Both the position numbers and the translations under genes were made by a program. From Chryseobacterium gleum (lineage in GTDB: Bacteria > Bacteroidota > Bacteroidia > Flavobacteriales > Flavobacteriaceae): DNA of 64,000 nucleotides. Shown one piece after another: positions 25,475 through 34,814 of this stretch. The notes below the pieces were generated by a model. The model was not told where the DNA came from. It ran no database searches and worked only from the letters and a program-made list of their open reading frames with translations. Each line of letters starts with the position of its first letter. Within the stretch, counting starts at the first letter, position 1. The stretch spans positions 62,001 through 126,000 of the forward strand of contig CAMCVI010000007.1 in assembly GCA_945881885.1 (NCBI GenBank), in the 5' to 3' direction.

Positions 25475-26374
25475 ATGAAAAAATTTTGGTTACATATCTT
25501 GAAAATCATACTGCCAATTTTTATTTTCTTTTTGGTTTTAGAAATTGCAATAAGAAAAATCCCTAACGATTATCAACTAAAAAAAGTCTATTTAGACAAA
25601 AATGCTTCGAAAATTAATACCCTGATTTTAGGAAGTTCTCATAGTTTTTACGGCATAAATCCTGAATATTTTTCCAAACACACTTTCAATGCGGCTTATG
25701 TTTCGCAAACATTGGATTTAGATGAAGAGTTATTAAATCATTACAAGGATAAATTTTCGAATTTAGAAACGGTGATTATTCCAATTTCTTATGCAAGTTT
25801 ATTTGAAACCTTAGAAACTGATGTTGAAAAATGGCGTTTGAAAAACTATATTTTGTATTACGGTTTTGAAAATAAATATCGTTTTACAGATAATTTTGAA
25901 ACTTTAAATCATGATATTTTACTGAATATAAAAAAAACTGTGAAGTTTTATGTGTTTGATAAATCATTTATAACCTCATCAAATTTGGGCTGGGGAACTA
26001 ACTTTAGTTCGAAAAACAACCAAAAATTTGAGGGCGAATTCACAGCCAAAAAACACACTGCAAGTAACTTTAATTTATTTGAGGCTAATTTAAAAAGTTT
26101 ACACAAAATAATAGAATTGTGTGAAAAAAAGAAGGTAAAAATTCTGTTTATTACCACACCAACGCATGCTTCTTATTATAAGAATGTTAATAAAATGCAA
26201 TTATTAAAAACAACCAATACCATAAATGAACTCGTTCAAAAAAATCCAAATTGCGAATATATAAATCTGTTAGATTCTGAAAAATTTGTAGCTACAGATT
26301 TTCATGATGCCGATCATTTAAATGAAATTGGTGCTAAAAAGTTATCGTTATTTCTGGATAAAAAAATGAGATAA
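25475..26374 (+). CDS. SGNH-like hydrolase with N-terminal membrane anchor
   Basis: 299 residues. A hydrophobic N-terminus (about 7-26, ILKIILPIFIFFLVLEIAI) anchors a domain with a GDSL-like block I, LILGSSHSFYGINP (Ser at about 54), and a C-terminal DxDH block V (DFHDADHLNEIGAKKL). The fold resembles DltD/DUF1574-type SGNH proteins that work in extracytoplasmic polymer modification. The exact substrate is unknown and no MBOAT gene is next to it, though one lies at 12202. It stands alone after the htpG terminator. Confidence 0.7.
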   Translation: MKKFWLHILKIILPIFIFFLVLEIAIRKIPNDYQLKKVYLDKNASKINTLILGSSHSFYGINPEYFSKHTFNAAYVSQTLDLDEELLNHYKDKFSNLETVIIPISYASLFETLETDVEKWRLKNYILYYGFENKYRFTDNFETLNHDILLNIKKTVKFYVFDKSFITSSNLGWGTNFSSKNNQKFEGEFTAKKHTASNFNLFEANLKSLHKIIELCEKKKVKILFITTPTHASYYKNVNKMQLLKTTNTINELVQKNPNCEYINLLDSEKFVATDFHDADHLNEIGAKKLSLFLDKKMR

Positions 26375-26445
26375 TAGTTACAATATGTTTTCCGTAAAAG
26401 AATTATCTTTAAAAAATGAAATTTCATACTTAAAATAAAAATAAA

Positions 26446-26847
26446 ATGCACTTATCTATAGAAACTCCGGCTTTACTATTTTCTGCAACATCACTAATTT
26501 TATTAGCTTATACCAATAGATTTTTAACCATTGCACAAATTGTTAGAAGTTTGAAAAAAAACTATGATCAAGACAAAAACAAATCCATTTTAGTTGAGAT
26601 TAAAAACCTGAACCAAAGGATCACACTGATTAGATACATGCAACTTTTTGGTGTTTTGTGTTTGTTTTTATCCGTGTTTGCGATGCTTTTACTCTTTTTA
26701 AATTATGAAACATCTGGTATTTATGTGTTTGGATTAAGTTTATTTGTGTTACTTATTTCATTGGGAATTTCATTTTGGGAAATTAGTATTTCCGTAAATG
26801 CATTGCGCGTTCACCTTAAAGATTTAATTAAAGAAAATGATTACTAA
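26446..26847 (+). CDS. DUF2721 family membrane protein
   Basis: 133 residues. It begins ETPALLFSATSLILLAYTNRFL, the conserved opening of DUF2721, then an amphipathic basic segment (LVEIKNLNQRITLIRYMQ), two further membrane helices (about 66-87 and 90-110) and an acidic end. Function is unknown in the family. It is 71 bases after the SGNH-like gene and 26 bases before a DMT transporter gene and may be co-transcribed with the latter. Confidence 0.85.
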   Translation: MHLSIETPALLFSATSLILLAYTNRFLTIAQIVRSLKKNYDQDKNKSILVEIKNLNQRITLIRYMQLFGVLCLFLSVFAMLLLFLNYETSGIYVFGLSLFVLLISLGISFWEISISVNALRVHLKDLIKENDY

Positions 26848-26873
26848 TTTGAAATATTTTTAAAATCATTAAA

Positions 26874-27767
26874 ATGAAAAATAACATCCTAAAAGGAGTA
26901 CTATTAGTAGCATTAGGCGCAACAAGTTATGGCATGCTAGCCACATTTGTAAAATTGGCTTATAAGGATGGTTTTACAACTGCAGAAATAACATCTTCAC
27001 AATTTATTTACGGTATTCTTGGATTATTATTAATCAATTTATTCCAAAAAATATTCAAGAAAGAAAAAACAAAGACGGCAACTTCAAAAAATATTTTTCA
27101 ATTAATGGTTGCAGGAACTTCCTTAGGAATGACGAGCGTTTTTTACTACTTATGCGTAAGATATATTGATGTTTCAATTGCAATTGTGTTATTAATGCAA
27201 ACGGTTTGGATGGGCGTTTTACTAGAATGGTTTTTAGATAAAAAATTACCTTCTAAGCAAAAGATAATCTCGGTTATTATTGTATTATTAGGAACATTTT
27301 TAGCCACAAAATTATATGAGTTTAACCTAAAATTAGATTGGAAAGGCGTTTTTTGGGGTATTTTTGCTGCTGCATCATTTACTACGACTATGTTTACAGC
27401 GAATAAAGTAGCAATAGAAATATCGTCCGCACAAAGAAGTTTGTATATGCTTTTGGGCGGAAGTGTAATTGTATTTATATTTTCAGCTTTTACACAAGTT
27501 GGCGCTTTAAATATTGATATTTTCAAAAATTACGGATTATTTTTAGCTTTTTTTGGGACTATAATTCCGCCTATATTATTAAATGCTGGTTTTCCAAAAA
27601 CAGGATTGGGTTTAGGTAGTATAGTTGCATCACTGGAATTGCCAGTTTCAGTACTAATGGCATTTTTAATATTAAATGAAAAAGTTGTCTTTTGGCAGTG
27701 GTGTGGTATACTTTTAATTATTTTCGCAGTAATAATTATGAACCTAAATTTATCTAAAAAAGAGTAA
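26874..27767 (+). CDS. EamA/DMT family transporter
   Basis: 297 residues, ten predicted membrane helices in two EamA halves, the second starting near residue 150 (KGVFWGIFAAASFTTTMF). Members export metabolites or amino acids across the inner membrane; the substrate cannot be read from sequence. The N-terminal GATSYGMLATFVKLAY and the closing helix QWCGILLIIFAVIIMNL are family-typical. It lies close after the DUF2721 gene and 49 bases before alkB, so these may form one transcript. Confidence 0.9.
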   Translation: MKNNILKGVLLVALGATSYGMLATFVKLAYKDGFTTAEITSSQFIYGILGLLLINLFQKIFKKEKTKTATSKNIFQLMVAGTSLGMTSVFYYLCVRYIDVSIAIVLLMQTVWMGVLLEWFLDKKLPSKQKIISVIIVLLGTFLATKLYEFNLKLDWKGVFWGIFAAASFTTTMFTANKVAIEISSAQRSLYMLLGGSVIVFIFSAFTQVGALNIDIFKNYGLFLAFFGTIIPPILLNAGFPKTGLGLGSIVASLELPVSVLMAFLILNEKVVFWQWCGILLIIFAVIIMNLNLSKKE

Positions 27768-27816
27768 TTAATTTGAAAAAAAATCTATAAATTAGCAGTA
27801 AATTCATAACTTTTTT

Positions 27817-28419
27817 ATGCTTAATTTATTTAACCAAGAACCTATAATTTTAAATTTGCCCGATGCCGAATTTATTTATTATCCTAATTTTTTTTCCAAA
27901 GAAAAAGCTGATTTATTTTTAGAAACCCTATCTAAAGAAATAGCTTGGCAGCAAGATGACATAACCATTTTTGGAAAAAAAATAGCACAACCCAGGTTAA
28001 CATCACTTTATGGGAATGAAGGAAAATCCTATGGTTATTCAAATATTATTATGCAACCGCATCCTTTAAACACTTCACTTACATTTATAAAAGACGAAAT
28101 TGAAAACGCAATAAATGAACGTTTTACAACTGTATTATTAAATTTATACAGAAACGAAAAAGACAGTAATGGTTGGCATGCAGATAATGAAAAAGAATTA
28201 GGAAGAGACCCAGTTATCGCATCGGTAAGTTTTGGAGAAGCAAGAATGTTTCAAATAAAACACAATACAAAAAAAGAGATTAAACAGTCTTTATTATTAG
28301 AACACGGAAGTTTATTAGTTATGAAAAATGGCGCCCAAATTCATTATAAACATCATATTCCAAAGGCCACTCAACCTAAAAAACCTAGAATAAATTTAAC
28401 TTTTAGAAAAATTCTTTAA
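27817..28419 (+). CDS. AlkB-family 2-oxoglutarate/Fe(II) dioxygenase
   Basis: 200 residues, typical of bacterial ALKBH2-like enzymes that remove alkyl groups from DNA bases by oxidation. The iron ligands are His121 and Asp123 (GWHADNE) and His179 (YKHHIPK). The 2-oxoglutarate-binding arginines are in PRINLTFR (Arg191, Arg197). The N-terminal nucleotide-recognition lid contains PRLTSLYG. No Ada or other methylation-response gene is nearby, so control is unknown. The start MLNLFNQEPI is 10 to 15 residues before the first conserved block and fits. Confidence 0.93.
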   Translation: MLNLFNQEPIILNLPDAEFIYYPNFFSKEKADLFLETLSKEIAWQQDDITIFGKKIAQPRLTSLYGNEGKSYGYSNIIMQPHPLNTSLTFIKDEIENAINERFTTVLLNLYRNEKDSNGWHADNEKELGRDPVIASVSFGEARMFQIKHNTKKEIKQSLLLEHGSLLVMKNGAQIHYKHHIPKATQPKKPRINLTFRKIL

Positions 28420-28519
28420 AAAAAACAGCAATTTTTTGCTTCAAAATATTTTTTTTACTAATATTGATTGTTGAAACGAAAACAAAAACAGAATAATTAA
28501 CAAATTATGCTTTTCACTA

Positions 28520-28807
28520 ATGAAAAAAAGTAAAAAGATTGAACTAAATTACGAACAAACTGAACGAGTAATTAGTATGGCACAAGAGGAAAAAAAACCT
28601 TTTGAAGTAATTAAAGTAGAATTTGGCATTACCGAAAGTTATGTAACCGAAATTATGAAAAAGAAACTTTCTAAAGATAATTTTGAACTTTGGAAAAAGA
28701 AAGTTGCTGCAGGAAAACCCAAACCAAAAACGTTTAAAACCAATGTTTTAGATGATGATATAGACGATTTAGATAGTAAATATTATTTTAAAAATAAATT
28801 CGATTAA
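28520..28807 (+). CDS. DUF2805 (TIGR03643 family) small protein
   Basis: 95 residues. The core LNYEQTERVISMAQEEKKPFEVIKVEFGITESYVTEIM is a helix-turn-helix-like fold, followed by LSKDNFELWKKKV, which matches DUF2805. A basic linker and an acidic tail (LDDDIDDLDSKYYF) follow. The family is widespread in Bacteroidota and Cyanobacteria with unknown role; the HTH-like core suggests nucleic acid binding, an inference only. It has its own terminator 4 bases after the stop. The preceding 100-base gap is A/T-rich without a clear -7 box. Confidence 0.85.
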   Translation: MKKSKKIELNYEQTERVISMAQEEKKPFEVIKVEFGITESYVTEIMKKKLSKDNFELWKKKVAAGKPKPKTFKTNVLDDDIDDLDSKYYFKNKFD

Positions 28808-28810
28808 TAA

Positions 28811-28848
28811 AATCCTGTCTGATGTATAATCAAGACAGGATTTTTTTT
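28811..28848 (+). terminator. Terminator after DUF2805 gene
   Basis: Arms 28811-28820 (AATCCTGTCT) and 28833-28842 (AGACAGGATT), 12-base loop, followed by an unbroken T tract. Confidence 0.9.
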
Positions 28849-28898
28849 GTAACAATTTTTCTGGTTTAGCTACTTATTCAACAAAAAATAAATATAAA

Positions 28899-30761
28899 AT
28901 GAAAAAAATATTAATTACTCTTAGTTGCACTATTTTGTTAATTAGTTGTAAAACATCTAATGTTACTTCAACTGTAAAAAATGATGTATCCGTTAGTATT
29001 GATTTAGTAAATGTAACCGACGACAAAGTAAAAGTTACGATAATTAATCCTACAATTACCACTGAAACTACCATGTTTAACATTCCTAAAATTGTTCCGG
29101 GAACCTATTCTGAAGACAATTACGGTAGATATGTAGATAATGTAAAAGCTTTTGACCAAAAAGGAAATCCTTTAAAAATTGCCAAAATAGACGAAAATTC
29201 GTACAAAATTTATGAGGCAACCAAATTAGCCAAAGTAACCTATAATGTTAGTGACACCTTCGATACAGAAGGCGGAGCAGGTTTTGGTGAAAGCGAAGAT
29301 ATATTTTCACCTGCTGGTACAAACATTAAAGCTGGTGAAAATTTTATGATTAACACACATGGTTTTGTGGGTTATTTTGAAGGAAAATCTGAAATTCCAT
29401 ACACAGTTGAAGTAAAACATCCTGCAACTTTATGGGGCGCTACTTCATTAATTGACACCAATTCAAGTAATGAAGTTGACATTTTTACTGCCGAAAGATA
29501 TGGCGCTTTAGTAGACAATCCTATTATGTATTCTAAACCTGATTATACTGAGTTTAATGTAGAAGGTATGGATATTGTAATCAGTGTATATTCTCCAAAT
29601 GGAAAATACAAAGCGGCAGATATCACTCCTGAAACAGAAAAATTCATGAGGGCTCAAAAAAAATTCTTAGGTAAATTTAACACCAATAAAAAATATACAG
29701 TCTTATTATATCTTTCAGATATGGCAGCTAAAGATGCAAAAGGTTTTGGTGCCTTGGAACACATGACTTCAACAACCGTTGTAATGCCTGAAATGATGCC
29801 GCTAGAAGCGTTACAAGAGCAGCTAAAAGATGTGGTTTCACATGAATTTTTTCATATTGTTACGCCGTTAAGTGTTCATTCTAGAGAAATTCATTATTTT
29901 GATTTCAATAAACCTAAAATGTCTGAACATTTATGGATGTATGAAGGTATTACAGAATATTTTGCGAACTTATTCCAAATAAATCAAGGTTTAATTTCAG
30001 AGGAAGATTTCTACAAAAGAATGAATGGTAAAATCGAGGAAGCAAACGCTATGAATGACAAAATGAGTTTTACAAAAATGAGTAAAAACGTTTTGGAGCA
30101 ACCTTATAAAGACCAATACTTAAATGTATATCAAAAAGGAGCTTTAATTGCTATGTGTATTGATATTCAAATGAGGGAATTAAGCAACGGTCAAAGAGGA
30201 ATTTTAACTTTAATGCAAGATTTATCAAACGAATTTGGAAGCAACAAACCATTTAAAGACGAAGAATTATTTGCTACAATTACTAGAATTACATACCCAC
30301 AAATTGGAGAATTTTTAAATACATATGTTGCTGGCGAAACACCAATTCCTTATGATGAATATTTTGCAAAAATGGGAGTTACAAAAGGTATAACCATCGC
30401 TACAGGAAATCCGTTTTTAAAAGACGGAAGAACACCATTAATTACTGTTGACGGCGCAACAAAACAAATTAAAGCTTTAGAAGATGTGAGCAATAATATT
30501 TTTATGACTTCTTTAGGAATTCAAGGTAATGATATTTTAAAAGCATTTAATGACAAAGAATATAATTTAGATAATATTTACGATTTAATCATGTCAAGCG
30601 AATCTTGGAAAGATGGTGATGCAATTTCTGTAACCGTAACAAGAGATGGGAAAGACTTAATTTTAAAAGGAAAAATTAATTTGCCAAAAGAAGAAAAATC
30701 AGGATTTATGGCAACGGATAAAACAAAAGAAGCTATTAAAAATGCTTGGTTAAAAGGCTAA
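28899..30761 (+). CDS. M61 family metallopeptidase lipoprotein
   Basis: 620 residues. A lipoprotein signal (LLISC, Cys17) precedes an N-terminal beta domain. The zinc site is HEFFH (His315, Glu316, His319) with the third ligand Glu349 in MYEGITEYF. A C-terminal PDZ-like region follows (about 495-600, SLGIQGNDILKAFNDKEYN), as expected for M61 glycyl aminopeptidases. It is likely exported to the periplasm or cell surface and degrades peptides. It is transcribed alone: it follows the DUF2805 terminator and has its own at 30784. Confidence 0.9.
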   Translation: MKKILITLSCTILLISCKTSNVTSTVKNDVSVSIDLVNVTDDKVKVTIINPTITTETTMFNIPKIVPGTYSEDNYGRYVDNVKAFDQKGNPLKIAKIDENSYKIYEATKLAKVTYNVSDTFDTEGGAGFGESEDIFSPAGTNIKAGENFMINTHGFVGYFEGKSEIPYTVEVKHPATLWGATSLIDTNSSNEVDIFTAERYGALVDNPIMYSKPDYTEFNVEGMDIVISVYSPNGKYKAADITPETEKFMRAQKKFLGKFNTNKKYTVLLYLSDMAAKDAKGFGALEHMTSTTVVMPEMMPLEALQEQLKDVVSHEFFHIVTPLSVHSREIHYFDFNKPKMSEHLWMYEGITEYFANLFQINQGLISEEDFYKRMNGKIEEANAMNDKMSFTKMSKNVLEQPYKDQYLNVYQKGALIAMCIDIQMRELSNGQRGILTLMQDLSNEFGSNKPFKDEELFATITRITYPQIGEFLNTYVAGETPIPYDEYFAKMGVTKGITIATGNPFLKDGRTPLITVDGATKQIKALEDVSNNIFMTSLGIQGNDILKAFNDKEYNLDNIYDLIMSSESWKDGDAISVTVTRDGKDLILKGKINLPKEEKSGFMATDKTKEAIKNAWLKG

Positions 30762-30783
30762 TTAAATTTTAATAACTAGTATA

Positions 30784-30820
30784 AAATCCTCAAATTACTA
30801 TTAATTTGAGGATTTTTTTA
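30784..30820 (+). terminator. Terminator after M61 peptidase gene
   Basis: A perfect 14-bp stem, arms 30784-30797 and 30802-30815, with a 4-base loop and a T tract. Confidence 0.9.
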
Positions 30821-30862
30821 TTTTCTTTGCAATTCATAAAAAATGAAAAAAACACCCGTAAA

Positions 30863-31588
30863 ATGAAAAAAATATTTATAATACTTTTAGTTACAATTTT
30901 AGTAGCTTGTAGCAAAACAGATAATAATAATAATAAAACTGGAAATTTAGAAATATCTGGAAGTGTAGAAGGATTAAAAAAGGGAAAATTATACATTCAT
31001 AAACTTAATGATACCATTTTAGTTTTGTTAGACAGCATTATTATCTCTGGGAAATCTAATTTTGAAACTAAATTTCAATTGGATGAACCGCAAATGTTAT
31101 ATTTATCATTAGACAGAGGAACTACGGAATCTATCGATAATAGTATTCAATTTTTTGCAGAACCTGGTAAAATGAAAATTGAAACTAGTTTACAAGGTTT
31201 TTATTCAAATGCAAAAATTTCAGGATCTGAAAATCAAAAAGTATATGAAAAATACTTAAAAATCAGGTCGAATCTTAATAATGAAAAACTAGATTTATTG
31301 GAACAAGAATTAAAAAATAAAAAAGCAAATAACGCAACAATAACTGAAGAAATTCAAAATAAACGCGACAAACTTACCATCAGAAAATATTTATATACGG
31401 CTAATTTTGCACTTATAAATCCAAAATACGAAGTGTCGCCGTACCTGGCGTTGAGTGAAATTCCAGACGCAAATATAAAATTATTAGACACTATTAATAA
31501 AATGTTGGTTCCAAAAGTTGCCAAATCAAAATATGGAAAACGTTTAAATGAATGGATAGTTGAAAGAAAAAAGACAGAAGAAAACTAA
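30863..31588 (+). CDS. DUF4369 lipoprotein
   Basis: 241 residues from ATG 30863, selected because it opens a lipoprotein signal (MKKIFIILLVTILVACSKT, Cys16); a frame extended to 30806 would overlap the preceding terminator. After an Asn-rich linker comes the DUF4369 beta domain (about 27-125: GSVEGLKKGKLYIHKL, then FFAEPGKMKIET), usually found at the front of thioredoxin-like redox lipoproteins. Here no thioredoxin domain follows; the second half is a charged helical region. Function is unknown, possibly a truncated relative of those redox proteins. Confidence 0.8.
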   Translation: MKKIFIILLVTILVACSKTDNNNNKTGNLEISGSVEGLKKGKLYIHKLNDTILVLLDSIIISGKSNFETKFQLDEPQMLYLSLDRGTTESIDNSIQFFAEPGKMKIETSLQGFYSNAKISGSENQKVYEKYLKIRSNLNNEKLDLLEQELKNKKANNATITEEIQNKRDKLTIRKYLYTANFALINPKYEVSPYLALSEIPDANIKLLDTINKMLVPKVAKSKYGKRLNEWIVERKKTEEN

Positions 31589-31647
31589 TCTGATTTTTGG
31601 CTTTTGAAACAAGTTCAGAATGACAGATTTATCCAACTCCATTCGTT

Positions 31648-32214
31648 ATGCAATTAATTATAGATGCCACATTTAATAAAATCAATTATTCAAACGAATT
31701 ATTTGAATTAGCTGAATACGACACTTGCATTTTTGATTCCTGTACTTTTATTAAAACAACGCTTTCAAACAGTATTTTTACGAATTGCGAATTTATCAAT
31801 TGCAAATTTGAAGCACCCGTTATTAGTCAGACTTCATTTAAAGACGTATTGTTTCAAGAATGTACATTTTTAGGCATGCAATTTGAATATTGTAATAGTT
31901 TTTTATTTGAAGTTTCCTTCGATTCTTGTATGCTACAAGTCTGTTCTTTTTTCAAAATGAACTTAAAAAACTCAAAATTTAAAAATTCAAGAATTATTGA
32001 TGTTGATTTTTCTAATGCCAATCTTACAGGTGTAAAATTTGATTCTTGCGATTTATCAAAATCTATTTTTGACGCAACTAATTTAGAAAAAACAGACTTC
32101 AGCTTAGCTATTCATTTTTCAATCCATCCAGAAAATAATAAACTTAGCAAAACTAAATTTTCTAATGAGAATTTAAGCGGACTTTTGAATAAATATGATT
32201 TGGATATTATTTAA
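31648..32214 (+). CDS. Pentapeptide repeat protein
   Basis: 188 residues made of A(D/N)LxX-type five-residue repeats in most of its length (CIFDSCTF, SIFTNCEF, CNFEA-like units, ANLTGVKFDSCDLSKSIF, ATNLEKTDF). These fold into a right-handed quadrilateral beta-helix. Proteins of this shape include gyrase-protecting Qnr relatives, but most are of unknown function and no Qnr-specific loop is recognised. It is rich in Cys in the repeats. It converges on the endonuclease gene with an 8-base overlap and no terminator between. Confidence 0.85.
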   Translation: MQLIIDATFNKINYSNELFELAEYDTCIFDSCTFIKTTLSNSIFTNCEFINCKFEAPVISQTSFKDVLFQECTFLGMQFEYCNSFLFEVSFDSCMLQVCSFFKMNLKNSKFKNSRIIDVDFSNANLTGVKFDSCDLSKSIFDATNLEKTDFSLAIHFSIHPENNKLSKTKFSNENLSGLLNKYDLDII

Positions 32215-33250
32215 TTTCTAACCTTGAAATTAAAGGAAAATGATCACTATTATAGAAATCGTTTAAAGTTTCAAAACTTTTAATCTGAATGGTTTTATCT
32301 GCAAAAATATAGTCAATTCGAGCTGGATAATATTTAAAATTATAAGTTTTTCCAAATCCGTCTCCATTTGACTCAAACGCGTCTTGCATGGAACCTTTTA
32401 TGGTTCTGTACACAAATGAAAAAGCACTATTATTCATATCGCCACAGATAATTTTTTTGAACTTACATTCGCTAAAATGCTGCTTTAACAATAAGGATTG
32501 TTCTTGTTGTTTGGTAAAAGCACCGCTAATTTTTCTGAAAATATATTTTGTTTTGGATTCATTCATTTTCTGAATTTCTTCCTCTTCAATATTTGTACTA
32601 ATTTTTATCGATTGCAAGTGCATACTATAAATTCGCAATGTATCATTGCCTTTAATAATATCGGCATAAACTGCATTATTAGTTGAATTTGGAAAATTAA
32701 TTACGCCTTTATCTATTATTTTGTATTTTGAAAAAATAGCATTTCCAACAATGATGTTATTGCCTTCTTTAAAAATATGCTGGTATTTATAATTTGAAAA
32801 TTTGGTTTTTTCTAAATCTGAATACTCTTGAACGCACAAAATATCAGGATTTTTTTCTGAAACAAATTCTGCAATTTTGTTAGGAATATTGGCTTTTTTG
32901 TACCAATTAAATTTATTGAATAAACGAACATTATAGCTCATTATCGTAAATTCATTTTCAGATTTTGGCAATACTGTTTGTTTTAAATTATAGAACTTAT
33001 TAATAAATGTAATTCCTAAAAGCAACACCAAACCTGACACAAAAATATACTTTTTGAATTGTATCAACCAATATGCAAAAAACAACAAATTGACCACTAA
33101 GAAAAAAGGTAAAAACAAACTTAGCACACTCAAAAAAGGAAACCATTTTGGCGCTAAAAAAGGCAACAAATATGCCATTAATGTAGTAATCGCAACGACT
33201 ACATTAAAAAATAACATGGTTTTAGAAATAAATGACATTTTTTTTAGCAT
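32207..33250 (-). CDS. Membrane-anchored endonuclease/exonuclease/phosphatase family protein
   Basis: 347 residues. Three membrane helices (about 10-30, 35-60 and 65-87) precede an EEP domain: IMSYNVRLFNKF, VQEYSD, YSMHLQS, CGDMNNSAFSFVY and the final DYIFADK and SDHFPLISRLEI, together giving the catalytic Asn, Glu, Asp and His set of DNase I-like enzymes. The substrate is unknown (nucleic acid or phospholipid headgroup). It is encoded last in the mutL-rhomboid-rhomboid-EEP operon; its ATG directly abuts the TAG of the upstream rhomboid gene, which implies coupling. Confidence 0.9.
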   Translation of the reverse strand: MLKKMSFISKTMLFFNVVVAITTLMAYLLPFLAPKWFPFLSVLSLFLPFFLVVNLLFFAYWLIQFKKYIFVSGLVLLLGITFINKFYNLKQTVLPKSENEFTIMSYNVRLFNKFNWYKKANIPNKIAEFVSEKNPDILCVQEYSDLEKTKFSNYKYQHIFKEGNNIIVGNAIFSKYKIIDKGVINFPNSTNNAVYADIIKGNDTLRIYSMHLQSIKISTNIEEEEIQKMNESKTKYIFRKISGAFTKQQEQSLLLKQHFSECKFKKIICGDMNNSAFSFVYRTIKGSMQDAFESNGDGFGKTYNFKYYPARIDYIFADKTIQIKSFETLNDFYNSDHFPLISRLEIK

Positions 33251-34081
33251 CTATTTATTGGCTGCAAAAAGAAATTCTTTTTCTTCTTTGGTTAAACTTT
33301 CGTATCCCGATTTACTAATTTTTTCGAGAATTTCATCAATTTGTCTTTGTGTAAAATTTACATCTGAAACACGAACTGATTGGTATTTTTTTTTGGGTTT
33401 GTTTTTATATATTTTTTTAAATGTAGTGTTTTTTCTCTTTTTAATAATAAATATTTCACTTATATCGATTCCTTTTTTCATCAACATAGAATAGACAAAC
33501 CCGACTAAACCACCAGACAAATGTGCAATATGTCCGCCAGTGTTTTCTGAAAGTAACTGCACTACGTCCAAGAAAATATAAAAAAATGCCAACTGCCAAA
33601 TTTTAAAATATCCAAGTAAAGGAAGCCGAATGGAATAACTTGGCGCAAAGGTGGCAACAGCTATAAAAACAGCCATTATAGATGCACTTGCACCAACTAT
33701 TAAATTAGAATAATTAAAGAAATACCCGAAAGCAACGAAAATTAAACCTGCAAAAAAACTACCTAAAAAGTAAACCGTTAAAAACTGTTTGGTGTTGAAA
33801 AACGTATAAAATAATGTACTTATATAATACAAAAAAATTAAATTAAATAAAAGATGAATCGACTCTGAATGAAAAAATCCGTAGGTAAATACTGTCCAAG
33901 GAAACCATAAAACATCTTTATAATTTGAAGACAAAGCCAACCAGTTTGGATATTGAAACTGATTTGAAACAAAACTAAAACACATAGCACTTATAATGAA
34001 AACCAAAATATTAATAAAAATTAACTTTTGAGAAACATCACCAGTTTTGTATTGTTGCTTTATTTCGTTTAAAATACTCAT
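33251..34081 (-). CDS. Rhomboid intramembrane serine protease (longer)
   Basis: 276 residues with about six membrane helices. The catalytic serine is in GASASIM and the catalytic histidine in GGHIAHLSGG, giving the Ser-His dyad. The cytoplasmic C-terminal tail (about 215-276) is Lys-rich and ends in a three-helix-like region KEEKEFLFAANK, absent from the neighbour at 34159. Rhomboids cleave membrane proteins within the bilayer; the target is unknown. It is part of the mutL operon, 77 bases after the other rhomboid gene. Confidence 0.93.
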   Translation of the reverse strand: MSILNEIKQQYKTGDVSQKLIFINILVFIISAMCFSFVSNQFQYPNWLALSSNYKDVLWFPWTVFTYGFFHSESIHLLFNLIFLYYISTLFYTFFNTKQFLTVYFLGSFFAGLIFVAFGYFFNYSNLIVGASASIMAVFIAVATFAPSYSIRLPLLGYFKIWQLAFFYIFLDVVQLLSENTGGHIAHLSGGLVGFVYSMLMKKGIDISEIFIIKKRKNTTFKKIYKNKPKKKYQSVRVSDVNFTQRQIDEILEKISKSGYESLTKEEKEFLFAANK

Positions 34082-34158
34082 TGTTATAAGTACACAGATT
34101 TAATTGATAATCATTTTTTATTAATATTGATTTTTGCAATTGTTATTGCAATTGAATT

Positions 34159-34812
34159 TTAATTCCACCTATTATGCGTAAATTTATTTTTTCTCCAAAG
34201 CATCATTAAAATAAAACCTGTTAATGCTCCGCCAATGTGGGCAAAATGTGCAATATTCCCTCCTCCGGAAAATATTGAAAAACCGGTTACGCCTGAGAAT
34301 AAATCTAAACCTACAATTATTGGTACAAAAAACTTCGCTTTTATAGGTACTGGAATAAACATCATCATTAATTCTGCCATTGGAAACATATAAGCAAAAG
34401 CAACTAACAAACCGTAAATGGCGCCAGACGCACCTACTGCCTGGCTATACATTATTACGTCAGCAGCTTCAGGCACATTACTAATTAAATAGTAATTAAT
34501 TAAAGTATGTAAAAAAGCCGCTCCTAAACCACAAGCGATGTAAAAGAACAAAAACTTTTTTCCGCCCCAATAATGTTCTAGAGCTGAACCAAAAGAAACC
34601 AAAGCAAACATATTGAATAAAATATGCATCAAATTTGGCATAGGCGCATGCATAAACATGTGCGTAAAAGGTTGCCAAAATCGGAACTTTTCACTTTCAA
34701 AGTAAAACAAAGATAACGCTTCATAATTTTGAGGCATGACCTGACTCAATACAAAAACTATAACATTTATTATCAATAGTTGCTTTACAACAGGTGTCAT
34801 ATTATTGAACAT
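34159..34812 (-). CDS. Rhomboid intramembrane serine protease (shorter)
   Basis: 217 residues, six helices. The catalytic serine is in AVGASGAIYG and the histidine in AHFAHIGGALTGF. The amphipathic PF-HMFMHA segment after helix 1 (WQPFTHMFMHAPMPNLMHILFN) is typical of GlpG-like rhomboids. It follows mutL by 2 bases and is surely co-transcribed with it. Two adjacent rhomboids downstream of mutL is a conserved arrangement in flavobacteria, though no functional link to mismatch repair is known. Confidence 0.94.
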   Translation of the reverse strand: MFNNMTPVVKQLLIINVIVFVLSQVMPQNYEALSLFYFESEKFRFWQPFTHMFMHAPMPNLMHILFNMFALVSFGSALEHYWGGKKFLFFYIACGLGAAFLHTLINYYLISNVPEAADVIMYSQAVGASGAIYGLLVAFAYMFPMAELMMMFIPVPIKAKFFVPIIVGLDLFSGVTGFSIFSGGGNIAHFAHIGGALTGFILMMLWRKNKFTHNRWN

Positions 34813-34814
34813 AC

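Noticed and set aside
30806..30862. N-terminal extension of the DUF4369 lipoprotein
   Set aside because: It overlaps the M61 terminator and precedes a complete lipoprotein signal.
31589..31647. Gap with GTTCAGAATGACAG resembling a dispersed sequence
   Set aside because: It is suggestive of a repeat but has no clear period or pairing, and no second copy occurs in this window.
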